A DNA stretch of 64,000 nt from positions 1 to 64,000 of the forward strand of contig JACKEY010000009.1 in NCBI GenBank assembly GCA_020632755.1. The letters run 5' to 3'. The DNA is from Alphaproteobacteria bacterium. GTDB taxonomy: Bacteria > Myxococcota_A > UBA796 > UBA2385. Position numbers and translations under genes: made by a program. The notes beneath the pieces are model-generated. The model worked only from the letters and a program-made list of their open reading frames with translations, made no database searches and was not told the origin of the DNA. Shown here one piece after another: positions 42,807 through 53,795 of this stretch; the stretch's first letter is position 1, and each line of letters starts with the position of its first letter.

Positions 42807-45277
42807 CCCGCACTGCCCGCCGGGTCCGCCGGCTCGGGGGTGCTGTGCTCGGCGCTCGGGTCTTCGGGGACCAGATCGATGGCCGGAGGGGCCTTGTGGC
42901 CGCCGGTGGTGTCGTCTTCTTCGCCGCGCCGCAGCGGGTTGTCGATGTCGAGGGTGATGATCGGCGACGCGTCGACCGCGGGCCGGGGAACAGCGTGCAC
43001 CGGCAGCCCCGGGTACTCGATGCGGTGGTGGTAGATGCCGAGCAGGGTCTCGGTGAAGCTGTCGACGATCTTGTAGAGCTCCTGCACCGTGAGCGGGCAG
43101 TTCTCGAGCTGCCCGTCGGTGACGGCGTCGTTGACGAGCTTCTGGACCATCGCGCGGATGTTGCCGGCGCTCGGTTCCTTGAGCGTGCGGCAGGCGGCCT
43201 CGCACCGGTCGGCCAGCAGCATGATGCCGGCTTCCTTGGTGTCGGGGATCGGGCCCGGGTAGCGGAACTCGCTGTCGTCGATCGGCACGCCGGGCTCGGC
43301 CTGCTCGATGGCCTTCACGTAGAAGTACTTGATGAGGCTGGTGCCGTGGTGCATCGCGATGCCGTCGACGACGGGTCGCGGCAGCTTGTACTGCTCGGCC
43401 ACGGCCTGGCCGTCGACCACGTGGGCGCGGATGGCGCGGGCCGACTGCAGGGGTGCGAGGCGGTCGTGGGGGTTCGGTCCGCCGCGCTGGTTCTCGATGA
43501 AGAACTGCGGCTGCAGCGCCTTGCCGATGTCGTGGAAGTAGCAGGCGACCCGCGTCAGCAGCGGGTTCGCGCCGATCGCTTCGGCCGCGGACTCGCAGAG
43601 CGAGCCCATGATCACGCTGTGGTGGTAGGTGCCCGGCGCGCGCAGCATCAGCTGGCGCAGCAGCGGGTGGTTGAGGTTCGCGAGCTCGATGAGCTTGTAG
43701 TCGGTGACGAAGCCCATCAGCTCGAAGATGGGCACCAGCACCAGCACCATGCCGCCGGACAGCAGGCCGCCCAGGAAGGCGAAGCCCACGTCCCACAGGG
43801 GCTGGCTGGCCGTGGCCACACCCGCGACGCCGCCGCCGCCCAGGTGGACCTGCACCAGGTTGATGAGCAAGGCGGCGCCGGCGTTGACCAGGCCCGTCAG
43901 CAGGCCCGCCCGCAGCGAGCCGATGCGCTCGGTGCTCTGGACCGCCGCGGCGGCGCCCACCAGGGCGCTCACGGCGAAGAAGCAGGTCATCAGCACCTGC
44001 TGGTCCATCATCATGCCGCCGGCCACGGCCACCGCCAGGGTGAACAGCAGCGCGGACTCGCTGTTGACCAGGATGCGGACGATCATCGCCCCGCCGGCCA
44101 CCGGCGCCATGTACCACAGGCTGCTGGGCGCCATGCCCATGCCCGCCGCCGCCGACAGCGGCTCGGCCACCTCGTACAGGCCGCGGGTGGCGACCAGGAC
44201 GATGATGCCGATCAGCGCGGTGGCTTCGACGTCGCGGTCGCGGGTGCTGAACCGCCGGACCTGGGTGCTGCCGTAGACGTAGACCACGCCGAACACCAGC
44301 GCGCAGAGGGCGACCAGCGCCAGGATGACGCCCAGCATGCCGGGGCCGCCGCTGCGGGTGGCCTTCAGGCCTTCGATGGCGTCGATGGCGGCGCGGTCGA
44401 GGGTGTCGCCCTGGCGGGCCAGGGTCTTGCCCTGGGGCACGTAGACGGTGGACACCGACACGGCGTCGCGGGCCGCCCGGCGGCGCTCCTCGGTCAGCAG
44501 CTGGTTGTACGAGAAGTTCGGCCGCACCGCCGCGCGGGCGATGGCCACGGCCGCCCGGCGCTGACCGGCGTCGTCCTGGTTCCCGTCGCCGCTGTCCAGG
44601 GCGTACAGGCTGATGGACTGCCGCGCCTCCTCTGGCGTGCGCACGGCCGAGTAGTCGTCGAGCCCGCCTTCTTCCTGGGCGTTGGGCAGGATCCGCACCA
44701 CCTGCAGGGCCCGCTCGTCCGGCGGCAGCACGGACCGGTCGGACACGATGAACCGCTGGTGGGTGACGCCGATGTACTCGACGGCGAGCTCTTCGATGCG
44801 GCGGTCCCAGCGTGCGTCGATGATGCGCTGCACGTCGTCCTGGGCGAGGGACAGCTCCAGCGCCTTGAGGAAGTCGCGGGCGATGCCGGCGAGCTCGGCC
44901 TCGGACAGCTCGGCCCGGCCTTCGGCGCGCGCGGACATCAAGAGCTCTGCGTGGGCCTGGCGCGCTTCTTCGAAGGCGCCGTGCACGCGGGCCTGCAGGC
45001 GACCGGCCAGCGTGGCGTCGAAGTCGAACACCGGGGCCACGGCGGCTTCCGCCTGGCGCTGCGCCTTCTGGGTGCTGGCCCAGTCGACGTAGGAGTAGGC
45101 GGTGCTGGCGCGGATGTCCCGGTCGGCCACGTCGCCGACCTGGAAGGTACGCGTCGGCACGCGGGCGTAGTCCACGACCAGCAGCGACGTCCCCACCGCC
45201 AGGGCGAGCAGCGCGAGCAGCCGGCGGACCGGTCCCGTGCCGAGCACCTGGCGGAGGCGGGCGAAGCGAGCCCCCAT
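42803..45277 (-). CDS. 7TM-HD family phosphohydrolase (PgpH-like)
   Basis: 824 residues. One N-terminal membrane helix (LLALLALAVGTSLLVV), then an extracytoplasmic 7TMR-HDED sensor domain (about residues 50-330), seven membrane helices (about 340-560), and a cytoplasmic HD domain with APGTYHHSVIMGSLCESAAE and the HD pair in ACYFHDIGKALQPQFF, then MHHGTSLIKYFY. PgpH proteins hydrolyse cyclic di-AMP; that specificity is assumed from the family. The disordered C-terminus is Pro/Glu/Asp rich. Overlaps phoH (TGATG) and ybeY (ATGA). Confidence 0.9.
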   Translation of the reverse strand: MGARFARLRQVLGTGPVRRLLALLALAVGTSLLVVDYARVPTRTFQVGDVADRDIRASTAYSYVDWASTQKAQRQAEAAVAPVFDFDATLAGRLQARVHGAFEEARQAHAELLMSARAEGRAELSEAELAGIARDFLKALELSLAQDDVQRIIDARWDRRIEELAVEYIGVTHQRFIVSDRSVLPPDERALQVVRILPNAQEEGGLDDYSAVRTPEEARQSISLYALDSGDGNQDDAGQRRAAVAIARAAVRPNFSYNQLLTEERRRAARDAVSVSTVYVPQGKTLARQGDTLDRAAIDAIEGLKATRSGGPGMLGVILALVALCALVFGVVYVYGSTQVRRFSTRDRDVEATALIGIIVLVATRGLYEVAEPLSAAAGMGMAPSSLWYMAPVAGGAMIVRILVNSESALLFTLAVAVAGGMMMDQQVLMTCFFAVSALVGAAAAVQSTERIGSLRAGLLTGLVNAGAALLINLVQVHLGGGGVAGVATASQPLWDVGFAFLGGLLSGGMVLVLVPIFELMGFVTDYKLIELANLNHPLLRQLMLRAPGTYHHSVIMGSLCESAAEAIGANPLLTRVACYFHDIGKALQPQFFIENQRGGPNPHDRLAPLQSARAIRAHVVDGQAVAEQYKLPRPVVDGIAMHHGTSLIKYFYVKAIEQAEPGVPIDDSEFRYPGPIPDTKEAGIMLLADRCEAACRTLKEPSAGNIRAMVQKLVNDAVTDGQLENCPLTVQELYKIVDSFTETLLGIYHHRIEYPGLPVHAVPRPAVDASPIITLDIDNPLRRGEEDDTTGGHKAPPAIDLVPEDPSAEHSTPEPADPAGSAG

Positions 45278-46380
45278 CAGCCGTCCCGGGCCGGAGGAGC
45301 GCCGGAGCGGGGCCGACGAGGCGCCCGGCGGTCGTCCGAGCCCTCGCGAGCGGCGCGTTCCTTGTCCGCCCGGTCGTAGGCCCGGATGATCGCGCCCACC
45401 AGCGGGTGGCGCACGACGTCCACATCGGAGAAGCGCACGACGCCGATGCCCTCGACCCGCGACAGGGTGCGCAGGGCGTCGGCCAGTCCGCTGACGTTGC
45501 CGACCCCGAGGTCGACCTGCGACGGGTCGCCGGTGATGACGACCCGCGAGTTCAGGCCGGTCCGGGTCAGCAGCATCTTCATCTGCTGGGGGGTCGTGTT
45601 CTGCGCTTCGTCCAGGATGACGAAGGCATCGGACAGGGTGCGGCCGCGCATGAAGGCCAGCGGCGCGACCTCGATCACGTCCTTGGCCATCAGGCGCTGG
45701 GCGCGGTCGTAGCCGAGCAGGTCGTGCAGGGCGTCGAACAGCGGGCGCAGGTAGGGGTTGATCTTCTCGACCATGTCGCCGGGCAGGAAGCCGAGCTTCT
45801 CGCCGGCTTCCACCGCCGGGCGGCACAGGATGATGCGGCGGACCTGCTGCTTGAACAGGGCCTGCAGCGCCATCGCCATGGCCAGGTAGGTCTTGCCCGT
45901 GCCGGCAGGCCCGACGCCGAACACCATGTCGTTGTCGCGGATCGCGGCCAGGTAGGCCCGCTGGGTCTCGCTGCGGGGGTGCACCTGCTTGCGGCCGGTG
46001 CCGATGACGATGGCGTCCCGGTACAGCTCGATGAGCCGCGCGGTGCTGCCGGCCGCGCGCTGGCGGCAGGCCTGGTCCACGTCGGCGCCGGACAGGGGGA
46101 AGCCCGCCCGCGCGACCTCGGCGAGCTGGGTGATGGTCTCGGCCGCCGCGGCGACGGCGTCGGCGGCCCCCGCCAGGTTCAGCCGGCTGCCGCGCTGGCC
46201 GACGGTGACGCCGTGCCCCCGGGCCAGGACCTTGAGGTTCTGGCCGACTTCACCGGTGATCTCGCGCAGCGCCGCTTCGTCGAGGACCTCCAGCGACAGG
46301 CGCACCTGTCCGTCCCCGGCGTCTTCGACGGCGCCGAGCACGACGGCGGCGCGCTCGCCCGAGAGGGGAGCCGGGTCCAT
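45277..46380 (-). CDS. phoH: PhoH family protein (ATPase)
   Basis: 367 residues. An N-terminal KH-like segment (about residues 25-95) precedes the PhoH ATPase: Walker A GPAGTGKTYLAMAMAL, ILCRPAVEAGEKLGFLPGDM, AFMRGRTLSDAFVILDEAQN (Walker B), and VVITGDPSQVDL. The C-terminal 30 residues are a basic Arg/Ala/Pro tail. First gene of the phoH-HD phosphohydrolase-ybeY operon, linked to RNA metabolism and ribosome quality control. A TAGGCT hexamer at 46463-46458 is a candidate -10, implying a leader of about 70 nt. Confidence 0.93.
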   Translation of the reverse strand: MDPAPLSGERAAVVLGAVEDAGDGQVRLSLEVLDEAALREITGEVGQNLKVLARGHGVTVGQRGSRLNLAGAADAVAAAAETITQLAEVARAGFPLSGADVDQACRQRAAGSTARLIELYRDAIVIGTGRKQVHPRSETQRAYLAAIRDNDMVFGVGPAGTGKTYLAMAMALQALFKQQVRRIILCRPAVEAGEKLGFLPGDMVEKINPYLRPLFDALHDLLGYDRAQRLMAKDVIEVAPLAFMRGRTLSDAFVILDEAQNTTPQQMKMLLTRTGLNSRVVITGDPSQVDLGVGNVSGLADALRTLSRVEGIGVVRFSDVDVVRHPLVGAIIRAYDRADKERAAREGSDDRRAPRRPRSGAPPARDG

Positions 46381-46651
46381 GTCGTGGGTGGAGGCGATGA
46401 GCCACCTCGGGAGGGGATGTCACACCGCTGCGCGCAGGCGTCCCGGCGCAGGGCGACAGCCTACCGTATCCACCGGGGTCCGAACTGGCGAGGAGGCCGG
46501 GGGGCCTGCGTCGCCGACGATCGCCTTGCTGGCAGCACGATCGCCGGTGCGAAACACAGTACGCAGGGGTCGCGGAGGAGCGCCCGCGGTAAGGTCCCCG
46601 TCCCTTCCTCACCCCCCTCTCGCCGCGGTCGCGCGGCACCTCGGAGGCCCA

Positions 46652-47749
46652 GTGATCATCGGCATTCCCAAGGAGATCAAGCCGCAGGAGAACCGCGTCG
46701 GCTGCATCCCCAGCAACGTCAAGCAGCTGGTGCACCACGGGCACACCGTGCTGGTGCAGCAGAGCGCGGGCGAGGGCTCGGGCATCCCCGATCAGGAGTA
46801 CATCGACGCCGGCGCGACCATGGTCGCCACCGCGGCCGAGGTGTGGGGCCAGGCCGACATGATCTGGAAGGTCAAGGAGCCCATCGCGGTCGAGTACCCG
46901 ATGATCCGCGAAGGCCAGATCCTCTACACCTACCTGCACCTCGCCCCCGATCGGCCCCAGACCGACGCCCTGATCGACAGCGGCTGCGTCGCCTTCGCCT
47001 ACGAGACGGTCGAGGTGGGCCGCAGCCTGCCGCTGTTGACCCCGATGTCGGAGGTCGCGGGTCGGCTGTCCGTCCAGGCCGGCGCCCACTGCCTCGAGAA
47101 GCACCAGGGCGGCCGCGGCGTGCTGCTGGGCGGCGTCCCCGGCGTGCCGAGCGGCAAGGTGATGGTCATCGGCGGCGGCATCGTCGGCAAGAACGCGGTG
47201 GCCATGGCCGTCGGCCTGGGCGCCGACGTCACCATCCTGGACATCAACCTGGACGTGCTGCGCTGGTTCGACGACACCTACCGGGGCCGGGTCAACACCC
47301 TGTTCTCGTCCCAGCACAACATCGAGGTCGCCTGCCAGGAAGCCGACCTGCTGGTCGGCGCGGTGCTGGTCCCCGGCGCCAAGGCCCCCCACCTGGTCCG
47401 CCGCGAGCACCTGGCCATGATGAAGGACGGCGCCGCGATCGTGGACGTCGCGGTCGACCAGGGCGGCTGTGTCGAGACCACCCACCCCACGACCCACGCC
47501 GACCCCACCTACGTCGTCGACGGCGTCGTGCACTACGGCGTGGCCAACATGCCGGGCGCCGTGGCCCGGACCAGCACCTTCGCCCTGAACAACGCGACCC
47601 TGCGCTACGGCGTCATGCTGGCCGACATGGGCTGGGAAGCCGCGATCGCGCGTGACCCCAGCCTGAAGCTGGGCCTGAACGTGTGCCGTGGCAAGGTGAC
47701 CTACAAGGCCGTCGCCGACGCGCACGGTCTGCCCTTCCACGCGATCTGA
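46652..47749 (+). CDS. ald: Alanine dehydrogenase
   Basis: 365 residues from GTG 46652, preceded by GGAGG at 6-nt spacing. IIGIPKEIKPQENRVGCIPS opens the substrate domain, MIWKVKEPIAVEY carries the substrate Lys, and the Rossmann NAD site is VMVIGGGIVGKNAVAMAVGL with acidic DIN after the second strand. GGVPGVPSGKV and VVDGVVHYGVANMPGAVART are family segments. It interconverts alanine and pyruvate plus ammonia and usually serves alanine catabolism. A TAAGGT hexamer at 46590-46595 may be its -10. The 270-nt gap to phoH holds nothing else recognisable. Confidence 0.95.
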   Translation: MIIGIPKEIKPQENRVGCIPSNVKQLVHHGHTVLVQQSAGEGSGIPDQEYIDAGATMVATAAEVWGQADMIWKVKEPIAVEYPMIREGQILYTYLHLAPDRPQTDALIDSGCVAFAYETVEVGRSLPLLTPMSEVAGRLSVQAGAHCLEKHQGGRGVLLGGVPGVPSGKVMVIGGGIVGKNAVAMAVGLGADVTILDINLDVLRWFDDTYRGRVNTLFSSQHNIEVACQEADLLVGAVLVPGAKAPHLVRREHLAMMKDGAAIVDVAVDQGGCVETTHPTTHADPTYVVDGVVHYGVANMPGAVARTSTFALNNATLRYGVMLADMGWEAAIARDPSLKLGLNVCRGKVTYKAVADAHGLPFHAI

Positions 47750-47805
47750 GGGATCTGCCGGGTGGCGTGATCCGATCCGTGGGAGGGGGCCACTCCCCGA
47801 ACACC

Positions 47806-48429
47806 ATGCTGCCCATCCCCACAGAGCCCGTCACTCCGGATGTCGTCGCGCAGGCCACTGCCGGCGACCCCCGAGCCCAGCGTGCCGTCCTCGCCCACCT
47901 GCTGTCGTGGCTGCCCGCGACCGCACGGCGCATGTACGGCGGCAACCTGGACCCCGAAGAGCTGTCGCAAGACGCGCTCACCGTCGTGGTCCGGCGCATC
48001 GACAGCTTGTCGGATCCGCGCAAGCTCGACAGCTGGGTGCTGGGCATCCTGCGTCGTGTCGCGGCCGATCACCTCAAGAAGCGCCGCCGGCGCCCGCGCA
48101 TCCCGGTCGAAGACGTCGAGCTGGTCGCAGCGCTCTCGCCCGACCTGCCGATGCCCATGACCGAGCGCCGGTCGCCGGAAGCCGACGCCTGGCGCCGCGA
48201 AGCCGTGCGCATCGGCGAGATGATCCTCGACGAGCTCGATGACGACGCCCGCGAGGCGTACGTCCTGCACCTGGAAGGCTGGTCCCAGACCGAGATCGCC
48301 GGTCTGACCGATGTGCCCCGCGGCACCGTCGCCAGCCGCATGCGTCGCGCCAAGCGCCACATCGCTGAAGCGACGGTCCGCCACGGCCTGCGTCCCGCCG
48401 GGACCCTGGCCGGAGAGGAGTCCCCATGA
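47806..48429 (+). CDS. Sigma-70 family (ECF-type) RNA polymerase sigma factor
   Basis: 207 residues from ATG 47806; in-frame GTGs at 47767 and 47779 are alternatives. Region 2 runs through LLSWLPATARRMYGGNLDPE, ELSQDALTVVVRRIDSLSDP and LDSWVLGILRRVAADHLKKR. Region 4 is LDELDDDAREAYVLHLEGWS, QTEIAGLTDVPRGTVASRMR and RAKRHI. A Pro/Arg-rich linker joins them. ECF-type sigmas direct small regulons and are held by an anti-sigma factor. The next gene overlaps it (ATGA) and carries a FecR-like domain, the standard partner arrangement. Confidence 0.88.
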   Translation: MLPIPTEPVTPDVVAQATAGDPRAQRAVLAHLLSWLPATARRMYGGNLDPEELSQDALTVVVRRIDSLSDPRKLDSWVLGILRRVAADHLKKRRRRPRIPVEDVELVAALSPDLPMPMTERRSPEADAWRREAVRIGEMILDELDDDAREAYVLHLEGWSQTEIAGLTDVPRGTVASRMRRAKRHIAEATVRHGLRPAGTLAGEESP

Positions 48430-49682
48430 GCCGCCCCCCGACCCCGCCCACCGACCGCCTGTCCATCGTGCCCCTGCCCGAAGACCTGGGACGCGAGCGC
48501 GCCAGCGAGGAACGCCTCAAGGAAGCGCCGCTGGCGCTCCAGGAGTGGTTCGACGCCACGACCGAGGATCCGCACATGGACGCCCGGCTGCGCGCCTGGG
48601 CCGACAGTCTGGTCCCCGATCCCGACCTGTCCGTCCCCCAGGACCACAGCGACGACGACGACGTCGTGCAGCTGCATCCCGGGCGCTGGCGGGTCGCGAC
48701 CGTCGCCGTGCTCGGCCTGGCGGCCGCTGCGGCTGCCGCCCTGTTCGTGGCCAGCCTGGACGACGCGCCCCAGGGCGACATCGCCCCGACGCCCGCCGTG
48801 GCCGATGTGCACGAGCCCGCCGCGACGCCGGCGCCCGTCGTGGCGCCGACGCCGGCCCCCGAACCCGTGCTGGCCGAGACCACGCCGGCGCCGGAACCCG
48901 CTCCCGCTCCCCCGCACGACGCCGCGCCCCACAAGATCGCGCCCAAGTCGCCTGCCCCGGCCGTCGCCGCGGCCCCGGTGGCCAGTCCGGCCCTGTCCGA
49001 GCGCGATGTCATCGCAAGCGGCAGCCAGTGGCAGGGCGAGCTCGTCCCCGGCCTGCAGCTGGCGGTGGAACAGGGCCAGGCCCGCATCGAAGGCACCCGC
49101 GCCGCCCCCCGGCTGGTGCTCGCCGCCGACTCGCGGGTCGCCGTCGACATCGACCGCAGCAAGGTCGACGCCGAGTTCGAGTCCTTCGTGATCCAGACCC
49201 TGTCGGCCCAGGTCGAGGTGCTCGGCACCCGCTACGAGGTGACCAGCGCCGGCGGCCGCACGACCGTGCACACCGAGCGCGGCCTGGTCGAAGTCCGCTG
49301 CACCGACGGCCGCACCCTGCGGGTCGCCAAGGGCCAGTCGGCCACCTGCACCCCGCAGGCGGACCCCAGCGTGCTCGCCAACATCCAGGCCGTCGATCGC
49401 CCCGGCGAAGACGCCCTGGGCGCGGCGGAACACTACGACTTCCTGACCGGCCTGCTGGCCCGCAAGGACGCCCGGCGCTTCCTGGTCACGGCCGAGGTCA
49501 TGCTCGACCAGGGCCTCGAAGACGACGAGCTGCGCGTCAGCCTCGAGCTGGCCCGGGTCGACGCCATGTGCGACCTGGGCTGGGAAGAGCCCGCCCGCGG
49601 CGCCGCCCGTGCCTGGCTGTCCGGCGACGGCAGCGTGGGCCGCGAGCACGCCCAGGACATCGCCCGCGACGGCTGCCGCTGA
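48426..49682 (+). CDS. FecR-domain membrane protein, probable anti-sigma factor
   Basis: 418 residues. A cytoplasmic N-terminus of about 85 residues carries short helices that could hold the sigma factor. One membrane helix follows (VATVAVLGLAAAAAAALFVA, about 96-116), then a Pro/Ala-rich periplasmic linker (about 120-190). The FecR-like beta domain (about 200-310) includes VIQTLSAQVEVLGTRYEVTS, TVHTERGLVEV and LRVAKGQSATC. The C-terminal 100 residues are helical. The domain order fits a transmembrane regulator that releases the upstream sigma factor on an envelope signal. No TonB receptor is adjacent, so the signal is unknown. Confidence 0.82.
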   Translation: MSRPPTPPTDRLSIVPLPEDLGRERASEERLKEAPLALQEWFDATTEDPHMDARLRAWADSLVPDPDLSVPQDHSDDDDVVQLHPGRWRVATVAVLGLAAAAAAALFVASLDDAPQGDIAPTPAVADVHEPAATPAPVVAPTPAPEPVLAETTPAPEPAPAPPHDAAPHKIAPKSPAPAVAAAPVASPALSERDVIASGSQWQGELVPGLQLAVEQGQARIEGTRAAPRLVLAADSRVAVDIDRSKVDAEFESFVIQTLSAQVEVLGTRYEVTSAGGRTTVHTERGLVEVRCTDGRTLRVAKGQSATCTPQADPSVLANIQAVDRPGEDALGAAEHYDFLTGLLARKDARRFLVTAEVMLDQGLEDDELRVSLELARVDAMCDLGWEEPARGAARAWLSGDGSVGREHAQDIARDGCR

Positions 49683-49701
49683 GCGCGAGCCCCCGCACGC
49701 C

Positions 49702-49726
49702 CGTCCCCTGCCCGGGGGCCGGGACG
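49702..49726. terminator. GC hairpin between convergent genes
   Basis: CGTCCC (49702-49707) pairs with GGGACG (49721-49726), and the loop itself contains GCCC/GGGC. It occupies the 49-nt gap between the FecR-like gene and the arylsulfotransferase-like gene, which converge. No T-run; a plausible bidirectional terminator. Confidence 0.45.
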
Positions 49727-49731
49727 CGCGG

Positions 49732-51321
49732 TCAGCGACCGTCGGTCGTCGCCTGTTGGCTGAGCTCGACGAAGTCGTGGGGGCCCGACGCGAAGGCGAC
49801 CATCGTGATCTCGTCACGCCCGACCACGTTCTCGATGCGGCGCAGCAGCAGGCCGTCGTCGTCGTAGAGGGCGAAGACCGAGTGCGCGGTCGGGGGCAGT
49901 CCGCCGAGGTCGTAGTCGCCGGTCGCGAACACCGCGTGCTGGCGCTGATCGTCGACGATGATCCTGCCGACGTTGCCGTGGTACAGGCTGGGGACGCAGG
50001 CCCCATCGGCGCCGATGACGTCGGTCTTCCACCGCACGGTGGCGTCTTCGTCGTAGAGGTCCATGCGGGTCAGGCCCGTGCAGGACGGCTCGGGCGACAG
50101 CGAGGGGAAGGTGAAGCCGCGCTGCTGGACGGCGCAGTGGTCGCCAGCTTCGTCCTGCCAGCAGTGCAGCCCGTGCGGCGCCTCGAACAGCTCGTCGATG
50201 GGACCGGCGGGATCCACCAGCCAGTCCGAGCGCGCGGGGTCCTCGGTCAGCAGCGCGACATCGTCCACGCGGCCGTCCCCGGCGACGTGCACCCGCACGA
50301 AGCCTTCGACCGTGATGTTGAGCAGCCAGGATGCCGTGAAGCCCCCGTCCCCGTCGAAGTCGGGGGTCACGGTGCCGCCGTTGGCGTAGGTCAGGTCGCG
50401 GCCGTGGGGCCCGGCGCCGGCGACCGTGGCGATGGCCTCCATCAGGGCCAGCTCGCCCTCGGTCGGCGTGATCAGGTCGGCCATGTCGGCGAGGGTGCGG
50501 GTGTCGCCGGTCGCGGGATCGCCCTCGATCACCGTGTCGATCAGCAGGTCCCGCTCGGCGAAGGCCGTGTCGTTCCAGCTGCCGAAGACCACGCCGCCCG
50601 ACGGCGTGAAGTCCCAGTCGTGGTGGCAGGACACGTCCATCGGGATCAGCGCCGGGCCGTCGCCCGGAGGGTCGAGCACGTCCGTCCAGCCGAAGCCGCA
50701 GCGGTCGTCCTTGGTCTCGGACTCGGCCATGAACCAGAGCCGACCATCGCGCAGCCGCACCCGCCGCAGCACGCCCAGGGTGGGCATGCCGTCGGCGTCC
50801 AGCCCGGACAGCTTGCGCTGCCAGACCAGCTGCCCGTCCTGGTCGATCAGCACCGCGTAGATGCCCGAGTCCACGAGCACGCCGAGCAGGTGGGCCCAGG
50901 CCGTCGTGGTCGGCCCGGCCCCCGTCGTCTCCTCCCAGTCCGGCAGCACGGCGGGCTCGGCCCAGGCGATGGGGGTCGTCACGCGGGCGCCGCAGTCGTC
51001 GTGCCGGACCTCGACCCAGGCCGTGCTCTCGTCGGGGAAGCCCATCAGCACGCGAGGCTCGTCGACGAGGCCCACGGTGACCCGGCCCAGGGTGCGGCTG
51101 GCCTTGCGATCGTCGTAGCCCCAGGTCAGCTCGGCGCCGACCGGGACGTCGCCCAGCAGCTCGATGACGCCGTCGTCGTGGGGCAGCAGGCCGATATCGC
51201 AGGCGAACAGGGTGTCACCGCCTTCGGTGCCGTACTTGGGGTCGTCGGGCTCGCTGCACGCGCCCAGGGCGGCAACCGCAGGCAGCAGGCGAGACAGGGG
51301 AGCACGGAGGACGGCGAGCAC
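49732..51321 (-). CDS. Arylsulfotransferase (ASST)-family lipoprotein
   Basis: 529 residues from GTG 51321, which gives a proper lipoprotein signal (VLAVLRAPLSRLLPAVAALG then AC). A propeller-like body follows an Ig-like N-terminal region. The conserved His-rich core reads SCHHDWDFTPSGGVVFGSWN, and later blades carry YHGNVGRIIVDDQRQHAVFA and FALYDDDGLLLRRIENVVGR. ASST proteins transfer sulfate between phenols through a His; membership here is by pattern and the activity is not certain. No DsbA/DsbB partner genes are near. Convergent with the FecR-like gene. Confidence 0.7.
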   Translation of the reverse strand: MLAVLRAPLSRLLPAVAALGACSEPDDPKYGTEGGDTLFACDIGLLPHDDGVIELLGDVPVGAELTWGYDDRKASRTLGRVTVGLVDEPRVLMGFPDESTAWVEVRHDDCGARVTTPIAWAEPAVLPDWEETTGAGPTTTAWAHLLGVLVDSGIYAVLIDQDGQLVWQRKLSGLDADGMPTLGVLRRVRLRDGRLWFMAESETKDDRCGFGWTDVLDPPGDGPALIPMDVSCHHDWDFTPSGGVVFGSWNDTAFAERDLLIDTVIEGDPATGDTRTLADMADLITPTEGELALMEAIATVAGAGPHGRDLTYANGGTVTPDFDGDGGFTASWLLNITVEGFVRVHVAGDGRVDDVALLTEDPARSDWLVDPAGPIDELFEAPHGLHCWQDEAGDHCAVQQRGFTFPSLSPEPSCTGLTRMDLYDEDATVRWKTDVIGADGACVPSLYHGNVGRIIVDDQRQHAVFATGDYDLGGLPPTAHSVFALYDDDGLLLRRIENVVGRDEITMVAFASGPHDFVELSQQATTDGR

Positions 51322-51418
51322 GGCCGCATGGTGGCACCCGTCCACCCGCCCGGGCGCCGACACAGGGGGCGTGTCGACCGCCTCTGACAACGACCAGACA
51401 CCCGCGGACCGCCGGGCC

Positions 51419-52587
51419 CTACTCGATGAAGCTGTCCATGTAGCCGGCGTCTTCGACCGCGACGGCCTGGGCGGTCGCGTGCAGCGGACGGGCCGTGTCG
51501 AGCATCACGGCGAGCTCGGTGGTCTCGCGGTGGCCGATGCTGCCTTCGTAGGCGCCGGGGTGCGGGCCGTGGGGGATGCCCGCCGGGTGGAAGCTGATGC
51601 TGCCCGGCCCGACGCCGCGTCGGCTGGTGAAGTTGCCGCGCACGTAGAACAGGAACTCGTCCACGTCGACGCTGCTGTGGGGGTACGGACAGGGGATGGC
51701 GTCTTCGTGGAAGTCCACCGCGCGGGGCACGAAGGAACAGATCAGCCCGCCGCGGCACTGGAAGGTGCCGTGCCAGGTCGGCGGCAGGTGCACCAGCCCG
51801 GCCCGCGGCTGGAAGTTCAGGATCGGGAAGGCCCAGGGGTAGACCGTGCCGTCCCAGCCGACGCAGTCCAGCGGGCTGTGCGGCACCGTGAAGCCGTGGA
51901 ACCGCCCACCCCGCTTCACGACGACGTCGCGGATGCCTTCGTCCCGCTCGCCCGACAGCACCGGCCGGCGGAAGTCGCGGTGGCAGTAGGGCGCGTCCAT
52001 CGTGAGCTGGCCGCTGGCGTTGCGCCACTGCCGCAGCAGGCCCATGCCGCCCAGGCACTCCATGGCCAGCCAGTACTGCTCGACGCCTTCGTCGGGGATC
52101 AGCCGATGGACCAGGCCACGCGGCACGCAGACGTAGTCGTCCTGTTCGAACCGCAGGTCGCCGAGCACGGTGCGCAGCACGCCGCTGCCCCGGTAGATGA
52201 AGTACAGGTCGTCGGCGTCGCCGTTGTTGAAGTACACCGGGTCGGGGCGGTCGGGGTGCAGCACCGACAGCACCACGTCTTCGTTGAACAGCAGCGGGCG
52301 GCGGGCGTCGATGGGCGCACCGCCGGACGGCGCCATGTCCTGGCTCTTGAAGTGGCGCTTGGCCAGCGGCGCGTCCACGGCGACCGGGGCGGGCCAGCCG
52401 TGCGGCGTCGGGGCCGCGCGGTGCTCGTGGGGCCGGTACCGGTGGTACAGGATCGTGTAGGCGCCGTCGAAGCCGTCGCGGGTGAGGCACTCCTCCCAGA
52501 ACAGCGCGCCGCCCTGGTCCGGCGTGGCCTTGCGGAAGGCGATGTGGTGCTTGGCGGGCACCTCTCCCAGCTGCATCCGGTCCAGCA

Positions 52588-52588
<1 letters not shown>
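51419..52588 (-). CDS. hmgA: Homogentisate 1,2-dioxygenase
   Basis: 389 residues, somewhat shorter than the usual 430 or so. Cupin-type core with DLYFIYRGSGVLRTVLGDLR, RGLVHRLIPDEGVEQYWLAM, WDGTVYPWAFPILNFQPRAG, and the iron site HGPHPGAYEGSIGHRE near the C-terminus, where two His and a Glu bind Fe(II). It opens the ring of homogentisate to maleylacetoacetate. The ATG overlaps the hpd stop (TGATG); it is last in the fah-maiA-hpd-hmgA operon for tyrosine and phenylalanine breakdown. Confidence 0.93.
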
Positions 52589-53736
<1,148 letters not shown>

Positions 53737-53795
53737 GGGGGCTCCGAGGACGGGGAGGTCCGGGGACGGGGAGGTCCGGGTGCTGGGGAAGAGGT

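Noticed and set aside
43000..45379. 844-codon plus-strand frame over the 7TM-HD gene
   Set aside because: Low-complexity His/Gln/Arg/Asp translation, fully antisense to a motif-confirmed gene.
42312..45826. 1000-codon frames across phoH/7TM-HD/ybeY
   Set aside because: Only the segments with YbeY and HD motifs are real; the rest are out-of-frame extensions.
46381..46651. Arg-rich frame in the gap between phoH and ald
   Set aside because: No start with a ribosome site, skewed composition and no family pattern; treated as a promoter gap.
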